A DNA stretch of 64,000 nucleotides from an uncultured Duncaniella sp. (GCF_910577345.1 NZ_CAJTMT010000005.1:83502-147501), one strand, 5' to 3'. Positions 51,653-61,708 are shown, counted from the first letter of the stretch. Notes: generated by a model not told the origin, from the letters alone. A program made the numbers and translations.

Positions 51653-52546
51653 ATGAAAATAGCCATCTTCGGCAAACGCCGCCAAAGCCCCGACGACATC
51701 CGCCATATCCAGGCTCTTCTCGACCGACTCTCAGAGCTTGACATCTTCGTCAGCGTTGACCGCCACTTCTTCGAGGCAATGTCGCGCGCAACAGGCTCTC
51801 CGCTCCCTGTCGACGACGTCTTCGAGGAAGATGACTTCACTGCCGACTTCTGTTTCAGCATCGGAGGCGACGGCACCTTCCTCCGCACCGCCCGCCGAGT
51901 AGCCACCAAAGAAATACCCATCATCGGCTTCAACACCGGCCACCTCGGCTTCCTCGCAGAGCAGTCCATCTCCGAAGCCCCGAAGATGATCGACCGCCTC
52001 ATCGCGGGCGACTACACCGTCGAATCCCGCTCACTCCTCGAAGGCAAAGGCATCGGCGGAAAGGTCAAAGCCGGAGTCTCAGGATGGGGCTTCGCACTCA
52101 ACGAAATCGCCATCCTCCGCCAGGACACCGCCTCGATGATTACCGTCAACACCCTCCTCGACGGAATGCCCGTGGCATCCTATCAGGGCGACGGCCTCAT
52201 CGTCAGCACCCCGACCGGTTCCACCGCCTACAATCTCTCGGTCGGAGGCCCCATCGTGCAACCTACAGCCCCCTGCTGGGTCCTCAGCCCCATCGCACCC
52301 CACTCGCTGACCATGCGCCCCCTCGTCGTTGCCGACAGCCACATCATCGACATCTCCGTCGAATCGCGCACCGACACCTACCGCGTCACCCTCGATGGCC
52401 GCTCCCTCATCCTCCCGATCGACGTTAAGCTCCGTCTGCGCCGCGCACCCTTCGTCACCAAAGTCGTCCACACTCCCGACCACAACTTCATCGACACCCT
52501 CCGCGCCAAACTCCTCTGGGGCATCTCCAAACGCGACGAGCAGTAA
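51653..52546 (+). CDS. nadK: NAD kinase
   Basis: Phosphorylates NAD to NADP. The 297-aa product has the GGDGT motif (SIGGDGTFLRTARRV), FNTGHLGFLAE, VSTPTGSTAYNLSVGGPIV and SPIAPHSLTMRPLV. Length and motifs are complete. Confidence 0.95.
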   Translation: MKIAIFGKRRQSPDDIRHIQALLDRLSELDIFVSVDRHFFEAMSRATGSPLPVDDVFEEDDFTADFCFSIGGDGTFLRTARRVATKEIPIIGFNTGHLGFLAEQSISEAPKMIDRLIAGDYTVESRSLLEGKGIGGKVKAGVSGWGFALNEIAILRQDTASMITVNTLLDGMPVASYQGDGLIVSTPTGSTAYNLSVGGPIVQPTAPCWVLSPIAPHSLTMRPLVVADSHIIDISVESRTDTYRVTLDGRSLILPIDVKLRLRRAPFVTKVVHTPDHNFIDTLRAKLLWGISKRDEQ

Positions 52547-52592
52547 GCCCAAGCCTTATGTCCGTCCGCCCTTCCGTCGCCACATTACCTAA

Positions 52593-53306
52593 ATGAGCAC
52601 ATTCACTCTCACCCACCCGACACTCGGCCACATCACCGTGACCGAGCGATCCGGCTCAGGCAAAATCTCAGCCCGCTGGACATCCGGACAGCTCAAAGTC
52701 AACATCCCCGCCGGACTCTCCAGCCGCCGGATTGCCGACACCATCGAGCGCCACGCAGCCGACTTCGAGCGCATCCGTCCACGTCCGCGCTACCACCCCG
52801 GGACCATCATCCCCATCCCCGCCACCGACATCACAATATCCATCCTCACCGCCCCCGGAATCACCCGCCTCACCCTCACCGTTCCGACCACCGGGCGCTT
52901 CAACATCCTCCTCCCACCCTCCGCCGACACAGCCGATCCCGCCATCCAGTCTGCCATCGACACAGCCGTCAAAGCCATAGCCCGGCGCATCGCACCCGCC
53001 ATACTCCTTCCGCGCGCACGCCAACTCGCCTCCAACCTCGGCCTCGGTGTCGACCGCTGGGAAATCGCCCACGGCATGAATGTCCTCGGCACCTGCTACC
53101 CCCGCCAACGCCGCATCCGCCTCTCCTTCCTCAACGTCTTCCTCACCCCCGAGCTCCGCGACTACATCATCCACCACGAACTCGCCCACCTCTCCTGTCC
53201 GGGCCACACCCCCGAATTCCACTCTCTCTGCGACCGTTACTGCGGCGGCCGCGAGCGCATCCTCATCCGCCTCCTCCACTCCTACCCCTGGCCTGTCGAG
53301 CGCTGA
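52593..53306 (+). CDS. YgjP/SprT-like metallopeptidase (DUF45)
   Basis: The 237-aa protein has the zinc metalloprotease motif YIIHHELAHLSCPGHTPEFH, in which HELAH and the later His supply the ligands. A beta-rich N-terminal part has SGKISARWTSGQLKVNIPAG. This is the YgjP/DUF45 family, whose physiological substrate is not well known. High GC and Pro/Thr-rich codons. It starts 46 bp after nadK. Confidence 0.9.
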   Translation: MSTFTLTHPTLGHITVTERSGSGKISARWTSGQLKVNIPAGLSSRRIADTIERHAADFERIRPRPRYHPGTIIPIPATDITISILTAPGITRLTLTVPTTGRFNILLPPSADTADPAIQSAIDTAVKAIARRIAPAILLPRARQLASNLGLGVDRWEIAHGMNVLGTCYPRQRRIRLSFLNVFLTPELRDYIIHHELAHLSCPGHTPEFHSLCDRYCGGRERILIRLLHSYPWPVER

Positions 53307-53418
53307 CAACGAAAACCTCCTCCAATCACCCAATCATTACATTTCAGCCCCCTTTTCGTCCCCAAAACACAGATTTTTAGTCCAAAACAAATCTTTTTCG
53401 CAGATTTTCTTAAATTTG
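53307..53418. other. AT-rich gap before the SusC promoter
   Basis: Contains T-rich and A-rich runs (CAAAACAAATCTTTTTCG) but no gene or clear terminator that I can define. Confidence 0.4.
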
Positions 53419-53450
53419 TTTGACCAAACCAAAATAAAGTTTTATATTTG
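53419..53450 (+). promoter_or_regulatory. Consensus promoter TTTG-N20-TATATTTG upstream of the Sus-like locus
   Basis: TTTG (53419-53422), 20 bp, TATATTTG (53443-53450). It lies about 490 bp before the SusC start, implying a long leader or a separate small RNA. Confidence 0.65.
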
Positions 53451-53938
53451 TCGCGGATTTCACACACGGTCGAAGACCGGCGTATGATTTCCGCTTCCCC
53501 TTTTCACCGGCAGGCCTCCGCGGCTTGCAGAATGTAGAGAGAAAGAGATTGAAATAAAGGAACATTTTAGTATCATCATTTTGTAGAGATTTTCAGCAAG
53601 CAGGCGTGTTGTCACCGAAGATTTCATCATCTTCCCGTGGCATCGCGGTAGCCCCCGAACTGACACCATTTCCATTCTTCATGCAATGTTGTCATCACAC
53701 CCCCAACATGGCTCATCTTACCGGCCACACGGACTCTTTTCACCTGACGCTTCTTGCCTTAATAAACCATCCATGGTCAACAGATAAAACCATGCACGGT
53801 CACGACACCGATTGATTCCTTGACTATTCTCCAATACTCATCACTCTGCTCCGTCTGCTCCGACAGCAGGCCTTGACCAACACTGAATTTTTTATTTGAG
53901 ATTATCATATTTACTAAATTTTTCTAAACAATTCGTGC
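53451..53938 (+). other. Long untranslated leader or small-RNA region before SusC
   Basis: No convincing coding frame is found in these 488 bp. A small hairpin CGGTC-GAA-GACCG occurs near 53467-53479. Later parts are C-rich with short A/T stretches. It may be the 5' leader of the SusC mRNA or contain a regulatory RNA. Confidence 0.35.
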
Positions 53939-56900
53939 ATGAAGAACATTTGTTTTCAAATGACTCGGAAAGTGTGGCTCGTCGCTTTCATGGCGCTCTG
54001 TGCTGCTTTCCCCGCTTTCGCGCAAACGATTACAGTCAAAGGTACTGTAGTTGACAAAGAGGGCGAACCCCTCATCGGCGCAAGTGTTGTGGTCCAGGGC
54101 GAAACCCTCGGCACAGCCACTGACTTCGATGGTCAGTTCACAATCTCCGCCCCCTCTGACGGTACACTCATCGTTTCCTACGTCGGCTACGACACTCAGG
54201 AAATCGCAATCAACGGCCGTACCGAAATCAACGTGACTCTTCTTGAAAACTCCGTGATGCTCGGCGAAGTCGTAGCCATCGGTTACGGTACCGTCAAGAA
54301 AAGCGACGCCACCGGCTCCGTGGCGACTATCAAGCCCTCGGAAATTGAAGCCGGCCTCGCTACTTCAGCCCAGGACCTCCTCGTAGGTGCCTCTCCCGGT
54401 GTTGTCGTGACCACCTCAGGTAACCCCTCGTCAGGCGGTGACATCCAGATCCGTGGTGGTGCATCACTCGCCGCATCCAATGCCCCTCTTATCGTAATCG
54501 ACGGTGTGCCTATGGACACCAAGGGCATCGTAGGTTCTTCAAACCCCCTCGCACTCGTATCTCCTGAAAACGTTGAGTCAATGACCATCCTCAAGGATGC
54601 ATCCGCAACTGCCATCTACGGTAGCCGTGCATCAAACGGTGTCATCATCATCACCACCAAGTCAGGTGCCAAGGGCAAGCCTCAGGTCAACTTCACCATG
54701 AACGGCTACATCAACACTACCCAGAAGTATCTCGACATGATGAGCGCCGGTGAATTCCGTAAATTCATCATCAGCGAGTACGGTGAAGGTTCCGCAATGG
54801 CCGGTCAACTCGGCGACTACAACACCGAGTGGCAGAAGGAACTCACTCGCACAACTTTCTCGTCTGACTACAGCCTCAGCGTAGGTGGCACTTACAAGTG
54901 GCTCCCCTATCGCGTCGGTGTGACATACACTGACAACAACGGTATCATCAAGAATACCGACATGGACCGTGTTACCGCATCAATCAACCTCACTCCGAAG
55001 TTCTTCAACGACCTCCTCTCTGTAAATGCAAATGTAAAGGGTGCCTACATCACCAACAACTACGGTGCAAACACCCTCCGCGCGGCAGCCGGCATGAACC
55101 CGACCCTCCCTGTCAAGGATCCCAACGGTTCACCCCTCTTCGGCTACTATACTTCATACGTCAACGGCGGTATCATCGCAGGCCCAGATGCAATCGGTTC
55201 GACCATCGACTCGACCACCTCACCCCTCAACCCGATTGCCGACAATGAAGCAGCAATCTCTAAGGGTAAGGCATACCAATCAGTCGGTAACCTCCAGCTC
55301 GACCTCAAGATGCCCTTCCTCACCGACCTCCGCGCCAACCTCAACCTCGGTTATGACTATCAGCACGGAGAAAACTACTCGAATCCGCTCATCAACTCAC
55401 CGAAAGCGTGGAACAACGGTTACACCGTTCTTGACAACGGCAACCGTATCAACATCAAGGACGGTGGTGTAAGCCGTTTTTATGAGTACCAAACCCGTGT
55501 CAACCTCCTTCTCGACTTTTACCTCAACTACAATCACTCTTTCGGCGACTTCTCTACCCTCGACGTGACCGCCGGTTACTCATGGCAGAAGTTCCACAAC
55601 AAGAAGCGCGACTACAGCCGCGTGTTCCAGGTTGTCGACGCTGAAAACGAAAAGTATCTCGGCAATCAGGCCGACCCCACCAGTATCACCATCCATCCCC
55701 ATCAGCTCGTCTCATTCTTCGGTCGTATCAACTACACACTCCTCAACAAGTACCTCATCACCGCTACTGTACGTCGCGACGGTACTTCCCGCTTCTCCAA
55801 AGAGCACCGTTGGGGTACCTTCCCCTCCGTAGCCCTTGGTTGGAAGCTCCTTGAGGAAAACTTCATGGAAGGCGCACGCGACGTGATGAACGAACTCAAG
55901 ATCCGCGCAGGTTACGGTGTGACCGGTCAGCAGGACCTTGGTGACGACTACTTCCCCTATCTCCCTGTCTACAACCAGTGGACCGGTGGTGGTGCAGTCT
56001 ATCCCTCCATCACAGGTCAGGGAACCTCAACCTATCCTTTCTATGCAGCATCCTACAATGCCGACCTCAAATGGGAGGAAACCCACACATGGAATGCCGG
56101 TATTGACTTCGGCTTCCTCAACAACCGCATTCTCGGTAGCTTGGATTTCTATCAGCGTAAGACCAAAGACCTTCTTACCAAATCTCCTTATCCCGCAGGT
56201 TCAAACCTCACCAATGTCGGTCCGATGAACCTCGGTGACCTTGAGAATATAGGTCTCGAATTCAATATCACCGCCCGTCCCATCGTCAACGATGTGTTCC
56301 GTTGGACTTCCGCTTTCAACATCGCTTGGAACAAGAACAAGATTACTTACCTCGCCGATGGTGCAGACACAGTGGTTCAGGATTCAGGCATCTCACTTGG
56401 TAAAGCCAACAAAATACAGAAACATCAGGTAGGCTATCCCGCTTTCAGCTTCTACGTTTACGAGCAGGTTTATGATAAAGACGGCAATCCTATCGAAGGT
56501 GTCTATGTTGACCAGAACGGTGACGGAGAAATCAATGCCGCCGACAAAATCATCTACCACAGCAAGGATCCCAAGGTGACAATGAACTGGTCGAACACCT
56601 TCAACTACAAGAACTGGGACTTCGGCATCACTCTCCGAGCAAGTCTCGGAAACTGGGTCTATAATGACACTCAAGCAAGCACAGCGGTCAAGGAAGTCAA
56701 CAACTCTCTTCCCCTTGCCAACCTGAACACCAACTCGTTCCTCTTTAACACGGTTACAAACGAGCTTGCCTGCAGCAGCTATTTCGTGCAGAACGCTTCA
56801 TTCCTCCGCTGCGACAACATCACTGTCGGCTACACTTGGGACAATCTTCTCAACGACAATCTCCGCCTCCGCCTCTACGGTGCATGTCAGAATCCATTCG

Positions 56901-57007
56901 TGATAACCAAGTACAAGGGTCTTGACCCGGAAATTTTCTCCGGCATCGACAATAATGTCTACCCCCATCCCTTGACATTCTCCTTCGGTATCGTGGCTTC
57001 ATTCTAA
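53939..57007 (+). CDS. SusC/RagA-family TonB-linked outer-membrane transporter
   Basis: The 1022-aa outer-membrane glycan importer has a signal peptide (about 1-28, ending AFAQ), a carboxypeptidase-regulatory-like domain (about 30-115, VKGTVVDKEGEPLIGASVVV), a plug (about 118-240: VAIGYGTVKKSDATGSVATI, IRGGASLAASNAPLIVIDGV, AIYGSRASNGVIIITTK) and a beta barrel to the C-terminus (LTFSFGIVASF). It works with the SusD lipoprotein that follows (32 bp) and is energised by TonB/ExbBD. Substrate probably a plant or dietary polysaccharide. Confidence 0.96.
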   Translation: MKNICFQMTRKVWLVAFMALCAAFPAFAQTITVKGTVVDKEGEPLIGASVVVQGETLGTATDFDGQFTISAPSDGTLIVSYVGYDTQEIAINGRTEINVTLLENSVMLGEVVAIGYGTVKKSDATGSVATIKPSEIEAGLATSAQDLLVGASPGVVVTTSGNPSSGGDIQIRGGASLAASNAPLIVIDGVPMDTKGIVGSSNPLALVSPENVESMTILKDASATAIYGSRASNGVIIITTKSGAKGKPQVNFTMNGYINTTQKYLDMMSAGEFRKFIISEYGEGSAMAGQLGDYNTEWQKELTRTTFSSDYSLSVGGTYKWLPYRVGVTYTDNNGIIKNTDMDRVTASINLTPKFFNDLLSVNANVKGAYITNNYGANTLRAAAGMNPTLPVKDPNGSPLFGYYTSYVNGGIIAGPDAIGSTIDSTTSPLNPIADNEAAISKGKAYQSVGNLQLDLKMPFLTDLRANLNLGYDYQHGENYSNPLINSPKAWNNGYTVLDNGNRINIKDGGVSRFYEYQTRVNLLLDFYLNYNHSFGDFSTLDVTAGYSWQKFHNKKRDYSRVFQVVDAENEKYLGNQADPTSITIHPHQLVSFFGRINYTLLNKYLITATVRRDGTSRFSKEHRWGTFPSVALGWKLLEENFMEGARDVMNELKIRAGYGVTGQQDLGDDYFPYLPVYNQWTGGGAVYPSITGQGTSTYPFYAASYNADLKWEETHTWNAGIDFGFLNNRILGSLDFYQRKTKDLLTKSPYPAGSNLTNVGPMNLGDLENIGLEFNITARPIVNDVFRWTSAFNIAWNKNKITYLADGADTVVQDSGISLGKANKIQKHQVGYPAFSFYVYEQVYDKDGNPIEGVYVDQNGDGEINAADKIIYHSKDPKVTMNWSNTFNYKNWDFGITLRASLGNWVYNDTQASTAVKEVNNSLPLANLNTNSFLFNTVTNELACSSYFVQNASFLRCDNITVGYTWDNLLNDNLRLRLYGACQNPFVITKYKGLDPEIFSGIDNNVYPHPLTFSFGIVASF

Positions 57008-57039
57008 AAAATCCATACTCCCCTTAAAGAAGAATCAAA

Positions 57040-58584
57040 ATGAAATTATCAAAATATATCGTTCTCGGTGCCATTGCCCTCACCTCCCCTGCTTTCGTAG
57101 CTTGTGTAGGCGACCTTGATGTCAAGCCTGAGAACCCTACAACCAAAACAGAAATAACTTCTGCCGAGGAACTCTATGGCGAACTTGCCGGTATCTACGG
57201 AGGCCTCGTGTTCGAAGGCGGTATCACCGTTGACGACGGCGGTGCAGGTGTCTACTCCCGTCAGCTCTGGAACCTCCAGGAACTCAGTACTGACGAAACT
57301 CTCATCGGCTCTAACTGGGCTGACGCAGGTATCAACGAGCTTGTCTACTCGACATGGTCGACCGATAACCACTGGCTCTATGAGTGTTTCTCGCGCTTCA
57401 ACTATCAGATTTCAATTGTCAACCAGTTCATCCGCGACCTCCATGCCTACGGCAACCTCCTTCCCGGAACCGACAACCTCTCAGTTGACGTGTTTGATGC
57501 CGAGGCCCGCACGCTCCGTGCCCTCTCATACTACCACATGATTGACATCTTCGGTCGCGGTCCCTGGACAACAGAGTCCTCCATCGTGGGCGCAACCCCT
57601 CCCACCTACGACCGCACTCAGCTCTTCGATGCAGTCGTTGCCGACCTCGAGGCCGCCATTCCCAACCTTGTGCCCGCAGCCAAGCAGGTCTATGGCCGTG
57701 TATCGCGTGAGGCCGGCTACATGCTCCTCGCGAAACTCTACCTTAACTCTGAGGTCTACACCGGCGTTGCCCGTTGGCAGGAAGCAGCAAATGCCTGCAA
57801 CAAGATTCGAGAGACAATCGACAATCTCGCTCCTACCTACAAGTATCTTTTCTGCGCAACCAACGACAAGTATGTCGGTAACGGCGAAATCCTCTGGGGC
57901 ATTCCTCAGGATGCAACCACCCTTACAACCTTCGGCGGTACAACCTACCTCTCAGGCGGTAGCTATCGTGGCGATTCCGACCTCCTCAAGACTCTCGGCG
58001 TAGCAGTCTCCGGTTGGGAAGGCCCCCGCGTGCGTGAGGAACTTGCCGACGCTCTCGCCATGAACGACAAGCGCCGTCTCATCTATGAGGGTGACTATAC
58101 CAAGGACATCCTTGACCTCAGCGACAAAAACCAGGGCTACATGTGTATCAAGTATGTCTATACTCCCGAGGATGACTACTACAACGAAAAGCAAGCAGAA
58201 CCCTACTGCAACACTATATTCAATCCCGCCGACTTCCCCCTCTTCCGTCTCGCCGATGTTTACCTCATGCTTGCCGAGTGTGAACTCAACGGAGCTACCG
58301 GCTGCGACGGTCTCAACATGATGAACAAAGTGCGCGAACGCGCCGGTCTCGATAAAGTGACTCAGCTCACTGCCGAAAACATTCTCCGCGAACGCATGTG
58401 TGAGCTTTACTGGGAAGGACACCGTCGTTCCGACCTCGTCCGCTTCGGCAAATTCGCAGGTTCAAACTATGTATGGTCATGGAAGGGTGCAGCCGCTGCC
58501 GGTGCAGCCACTGCCGAAACCCGTAACCTTTACGCTATCCCGACCCAGATGATTCCGACCCTCGGTCAGAATCCCGGCTACTAA
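57040..58584 (+). CDS. RagB/SusD-family nutrient-binding lipoprotein
   Basis: The 514-aa surface lipoprotein forms the lid on the SusC channel. The signal ends with a lipobox-like FVACVG (Cys about 22). The TPR-rich helical core has ARTLRALSYYHMIDIFGRGP, a family signature, and the C-terminal RERMCELYWEGHRRSDLVRF followed by YAIPTQMIPTLGQNPGY. Complete. It is followed 9 bp later by the SusE-like gene. Confidence 0.95.
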   Translation: MKLSKYIVLGAIALTSPAFVACVGDLDVKPENPTTKTEITSAEELYGELAGIYGGLVFEGGITVDDGGAGVYSRQLWNLQELSTDETLIGSNWADAGINELVYSTWSTDNHWLYECFSRFNYQISIVNQFIRDLHAYGNLLPGTDNLSVDVFDAEARTLRALSYYHMIDIFGRGPWTTESSIVGATPPTYDRTQLFDAVVADLEAAIPNLVPAAKQVYGRVSREAGYMLLAKLYLNSEVYTGVARWQEAANACNKIRETIDNLAPTYKYLFCATNDKYVGNGEILWGIPQDATTLTTFGGTTYLSGGSYRGDSDLLKTLGVAVSGWEGPRVREELADALAMNDKRRLIYEGDYTKDILDLSDKNQGYMCIKYVYTPEDDYYNEKQAEPYCNTIFNPADFPLFRLADVYLMLAECELNGATGCDGLNMMNKVRERAGLDKVTQLTAENILRERMCELYWEGHRRSDLVRFGKFAGSNYVWSWKGAAAAGAATAETRNLYAIPTQMIPTLGQNPGY

Positions 58585-58605
58585 TATCTTAATATGATTT
58601 TATCA

Positions 58606-59892
58606 ATGAAACAGTTATATATTTTAGCAACACTTGCAGTAGCCGCCTTCTCATTTACCTCCTGTGAGGCGGACAAGGAGCCTGTCTACTACGCTCCCGA
58701 TCCTGCAACCTTTGTCCTCAACACTCCTCCTTTTGCCAATCAGACATATATTCTGGAAACAGGCGGTAATGTGGAACTCACCACATCGCAGCCCGACTAT
58801 GGAGTGTCTACCGTAACAAACTACTCAGTTGACGTTACTCTCGCTGATGAGTTCGTCGAAGCCAAGGAGGCAACAGAGACAGAACCGGCAACGGAGGCAA
58901 ACTACATTACTCTCACGCCAAATTCACCGACTTTAGCCAATATCAGTCTTGAAGCAAAAACGCTCGATCTTGCTATCGTTCGTGATCTTATGGGCATTTC
59001 CGGTTTCGCTAAGTACCCTGAAGAAGGTATTGCCCCCGTCAAGCTGACAATCCGCGCCCATGCATGGATTACAAACATAGCGTCAAGCGCATGTGTTTCA
59101 AACAACATTGTTCTCGAATCAGTTCAACTCTATAATCCTTATTCACCGGAACCCGGCTACATTTACTTCGTTGGCTCTCCCGGTTGGATTGAACCTTCAG
59201 AATCAAATGCCACTGCCTACGACGATCTCCGCTTCGAAGAGACCGGTGTCGGAACCAATATCTTCATCGGTTCAGTCAACGTCCCCGCAGGTAAGCAATG
59301 GTTCCGTCTCTACACCGAACTCGCCGGATGGAGCGGTACCTGCTACGGTCCTGAAACCAACGAAGCCGTGGTTAATTTCTCATCGACATCAATCGACTTG
59401 CCCGAAATCACCCTTACCCAGAACAACTGGACAACTCCCGAGACATGGGTTGGTGGCGATGTGACATTCGAAATTAACCTCACAGACTCGGAAAATCCCG
59501 TCATCACTGCCAAAGAAGGTAAATTCTTGAAGGAAACCTACGTCTATCTTGTCGGTTCAATGGCAGGATGGGCTGAACCCAACGAAGCAAACGCAGCCAC
59601 CTATGAGAACTGGCGTCTTGTTGACCGAGGTGGAACACGCATCTACTCCAACACCTTCGACATCGCTGCAGGTGACCTCTACTTCCGCGTTTATCCTGCA
59701 CTCACCGGATGGGGCGCAACTCCCTACTCATCCGACAACGGAGGTTCAGACATGCAGATGACACTCGGCGACGCATACAAGTGCGTGACCGGCGAAGGCT
59801 GCTGGACATTCAACTGGGGCGGTGGTAAACTCGAATTCACCCTCGACACCTCTGTGGAACCCGCAACACTCACCGTAAAAGCCGCTGAGTAA
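58606..59892 (+). CDS. SusE/SusF-like outer-membrane glycan-binding lipoprotein
   Basis: I chose ATG 58606 (MKQLYILATLAVAAFSFTSC), giving a lipoprotein signal. The 428-aa product has an N-terminal Ig-like SusE domain (PATFVLNTPPFANQTYILE) and two related starch-binding-like modules, beginning GYIYFVGSPGWIEPSESNA and TYVYLVGSMAGWAEPNEANA, which end with FRLYTELAGW / FRVYPALTGWG. The repeats suggest two glycan-binding sites. It is separated from the second such protein by an inverted REP-like repeat. Confidence 0.85.
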   Translation: MKQLYILATLAVAAFSFTSCEADKEPVYYAPDPATFVLNTPPFANQTYILETGGNVELTTSQPDYGVSTVTNYSVDVTLADEFVEAKEATETEPATEANYITLTPNSPTLANISLEAKTLDLAIVRDLMGISGFAKYPEEGIAPVKLTIRAHAWITNIASSACVSNNIVLESVQLYNPYSPEPGYIYFVGSPGWIEPSESNATAYDDLRFEETGVGTNIFIGSVNVPAGKQWFRLYTELAGWSGTCYGPETNEAVVNFSSTSIDLPEITLTQNNWTTPETWVGGDVTFEINLTDSENPVITAKEGKFLKETYVYLVGSMAGWAEPNEANAATYENWRLVDRGGTRIYSNTFDIAAGDLYFRVYPALTGWGATPYSSDNGGSDMQMTLGDAYKCVTGEGCWTFNWGGGKLEFTLDTSVEPATLTVKAAE

Positions 59893-59905
59893 AAACGATT
59901 CAGAT

Positions 59906-60017
59906 TGTAGGGACGCGCTGCAGCGCGTATGCCGGATGAATTTGCGCAAAATTCCAATGGCATCCCGAAGATAATTCCGGACTTCACCCGGCATACGCGC
60001 TACAGCGCGTCCCTACA
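59906..60017. repeat. REP-like inverted repeat between the two SusE/F-like genes
   Basis: Arms of 35 bp (59906-59940 and 59983-60017) match with two changes; each contains the GC-rich palindrome CGCGCTGCAGCGCG (or CGCGCTGTAGCGCG). The loop has TTTGCGCAAA. The unit TGTAGGGACGCGC is of a type I recall as repeated in many Bacteroidales genomes. It could stabilise the upstream mRNA. Confidence 0.85.
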
Positions 60018-60065
60018 TCGGATTCACTCCATTCTACATTCAAAATCAGTATCACAACAACAATA

Positions 60066-61535
60066 ATGAAAAAATTTGCATTTTTCAGCATATTAGCGCT
60101 CGGATTCGGTCTTGCATCCTGCGACAATGATTTTGACTTCCCCAACCCTCCGGGACAGTCCAATCCTCAGGAGCCTATCTTTGAGACTGCAGATCTCGAA
60201 CTCACCTCCGGTGTCAACGGAATTGTAAATCTCGATCAGGTGAACAATGACAACTCTCTCGTGGCCCTCGCCAATGTTGTCACCGTCGAAAATCTTCCCG
60301 AGGACTATCAGCTTTCCTTCGTCGGTCAGATGGCAACATCGGACGATTTCAGCAATTCTTTTGAATTCGCAACTTCTGTTGCTGACAACATCGTCTATGC
60401 CAACCCCGATGACCTCGATGCAGGCTACCATAAGTTTTTTAACACAATCGATCCCAACGCTGAAAATACTGTCAATATCCGCTACAAGGCATACGCTGTC
60501 AACGGTTCTGCAACTATACGTCTCGGAGGCGAGAACGTTTACTTCTGCCCGATGACCGCAACCATGACTCCCCTCAATCCCGGATTCACCGTTGAGGAGG
60601 AATACTACCTCATCGGCACTTGCTCCAACGGTGCCATCGACGCCTCTAAGGCCATCAAACTGTCAAACGGTGGTGGCAGCCCCTACGACAATCCCGAATT
60701 CTCAGCAGTAATCAAAGTTTCAACCGATGAAGCCGACAATGGTTATCAGTGGGCTGTAGTTCCCCGCTCTACCCTCACTGCCGGTTCAGGTACAATCTTT
60801 GGCGTGTCTGATTCGGAACTTGCGACTGAAAGAGAAGGATTCCTTAGCGAATATTCTTCAAATCCCGCCTATGCCACTATTACAGAGGCAGGTCCTTACC
60901 AGATTATCGTCAATATGCGACCTGATGAAGACGGTCTTTGCAGCTACAAGGTGATCAACGCTGTTGAGCAGCTTTATGTAATCGGCACCGGTTGTGACTG
61001 GGATTTTGCCAAGGCACAGATTCTCCAGACCAGCAATAACATCACCTATTACGGTTACGCTCACCTTAACACAGAGTTCAAGCTCACTGTAGAGCCTAAT
61101 TGGCAAGCTACCGCCTACGGTTCGGAAGAAAAAGGCAAGCTCACTACAAAACCCGGAGATACCAACATTAAGGTTGACCAGAACGGTGATCCTATTGCAA
61201 ACGCTCTCTATTGGTGCGATGCTAATCTTGTTGATATGGACTATGCACTCACCAAGATCAATACCATCGCCATCATTGGTGATGCTACTGTAGGCGAATG
61301 GGTAACTGAGACAGTGATGACTCCCTCAGCTGACTTCCTCACATGGACCCTGAAGACCACCCTTAAAGATGGAGTATTCAAGTTCCGTGCCAACAACGAC
61401 TGGCCCATCAACCTCGGCGGTTCGCTTCAGGATCTCACTCTGGACGGAGCCGACATCCCCGCTCCCCTCACCGGCGAAGTCACCATCACCCTCGACCTCA
61501 GCAAACTCCCCTACACTGCAACAGTTGTAAAATAA
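60066..61535 (+). CDS. SusF-like outer-membrane lipoprotein
   Basis: The 489-aa product has a lipoprotein signal (MKKFAFFSILALGFGLASC). An N-terminal Ig-like region (ETADLELTSGVNGIVNLDQ) is followed by a middle domain (EEYYLIGTCSNG) and C-terminal modules (LYVIGTGCDWDF; NTIAIIGDATVGEWVTET) like the SusF/DUF5115 type glycan-binding repeats. It is the fourth gene of the susCDEF-like operon and ends before a strong terminator. Confidence 0.85.
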   Translation: MKKFAFFSILALGFGLASCDNDFDFPNPPGQSNPQEPIFETADLELTSGVNGIVNLDQVNNDNSLVALANVVTVENLPEDYQLSFVGQMATSDDFSNSFEFATSVADNIVYANPDDLDAGYHKFFNTIDPNAENTVNIRYKAYAVNGSATIRLGGENVYFCPMTATMTPLNPGFTVEEEYYLIGTCSNGAIDASKAIKLSNGGGSPYDNPEFSAVIKVSTDEADNGYQWAVVPRSTLTAGSGTIFGVSDSELATEREGFLSEYSSNPAYATITEAGPYQIIVNMRPDEDGLCSYKVINAVEQLYVIGTGCDWDFAKAQILQTSNNITYYGYAHLNTEFKLTVEPNWQATAYGSEEKGKLTTKPGDTNIKVDQNGDPIANALYWCDANLVDMDYALTKINTIAIIGDATVGEWVTETVMTPSADFLTWTLKTTLKDGVFKFRANNDWPINLGGSLQDLTLDGADIPAPLTGEVTITLDLSKLPYTATVVK

Positions 61536-61581
61536 GTATTTGTTTAGTATAGAGATTAAAGTATAGAGTATAGAGCAATAG

Positions 61582-61630
61582 CACTTAAAACTTAAAACTT
61601 AATACTTTATCCTTACCACTTAATACTTAA
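61582..61630. repeat. Heptamer array (TACTTAA family)
   Basis: Seven units: CACTTAA, AACTTAA, AACTTAA, TACTTTA, TCCTTAC, CACTTAA, TACTTAA. It is the same family as 50264-50319. Confidence 0.85.
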
Positions 61631-61658
61631 AAACCCGCCCCTTTATTTCAATCTGAGC

Positions 61659-61708
61659 GCCACCCGGCTTCTTTCCCGCAAGGGAAAAGGTCGGGTGGCC
61701 ATATTTTT
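61659..61708 (+). terminator. Intrinsic terminator of the SusCDEF-like operon
   Basis: Outer stem GCCACCCG / CGGGTGGC (61659-61666, 61692-61699) encloses an inner TTTCCC-GCAA-GGGAAA stem with a GNRA-type loop and is followed by CATATTTTT. Confidence 0.88.

Noticed and set aside
53606..53815. 69-aa frame upstream of SusC
   Set aside because: No domain, no promoter directly upstream, and low-complexity His/Pro content; retained only as part of the leader region.
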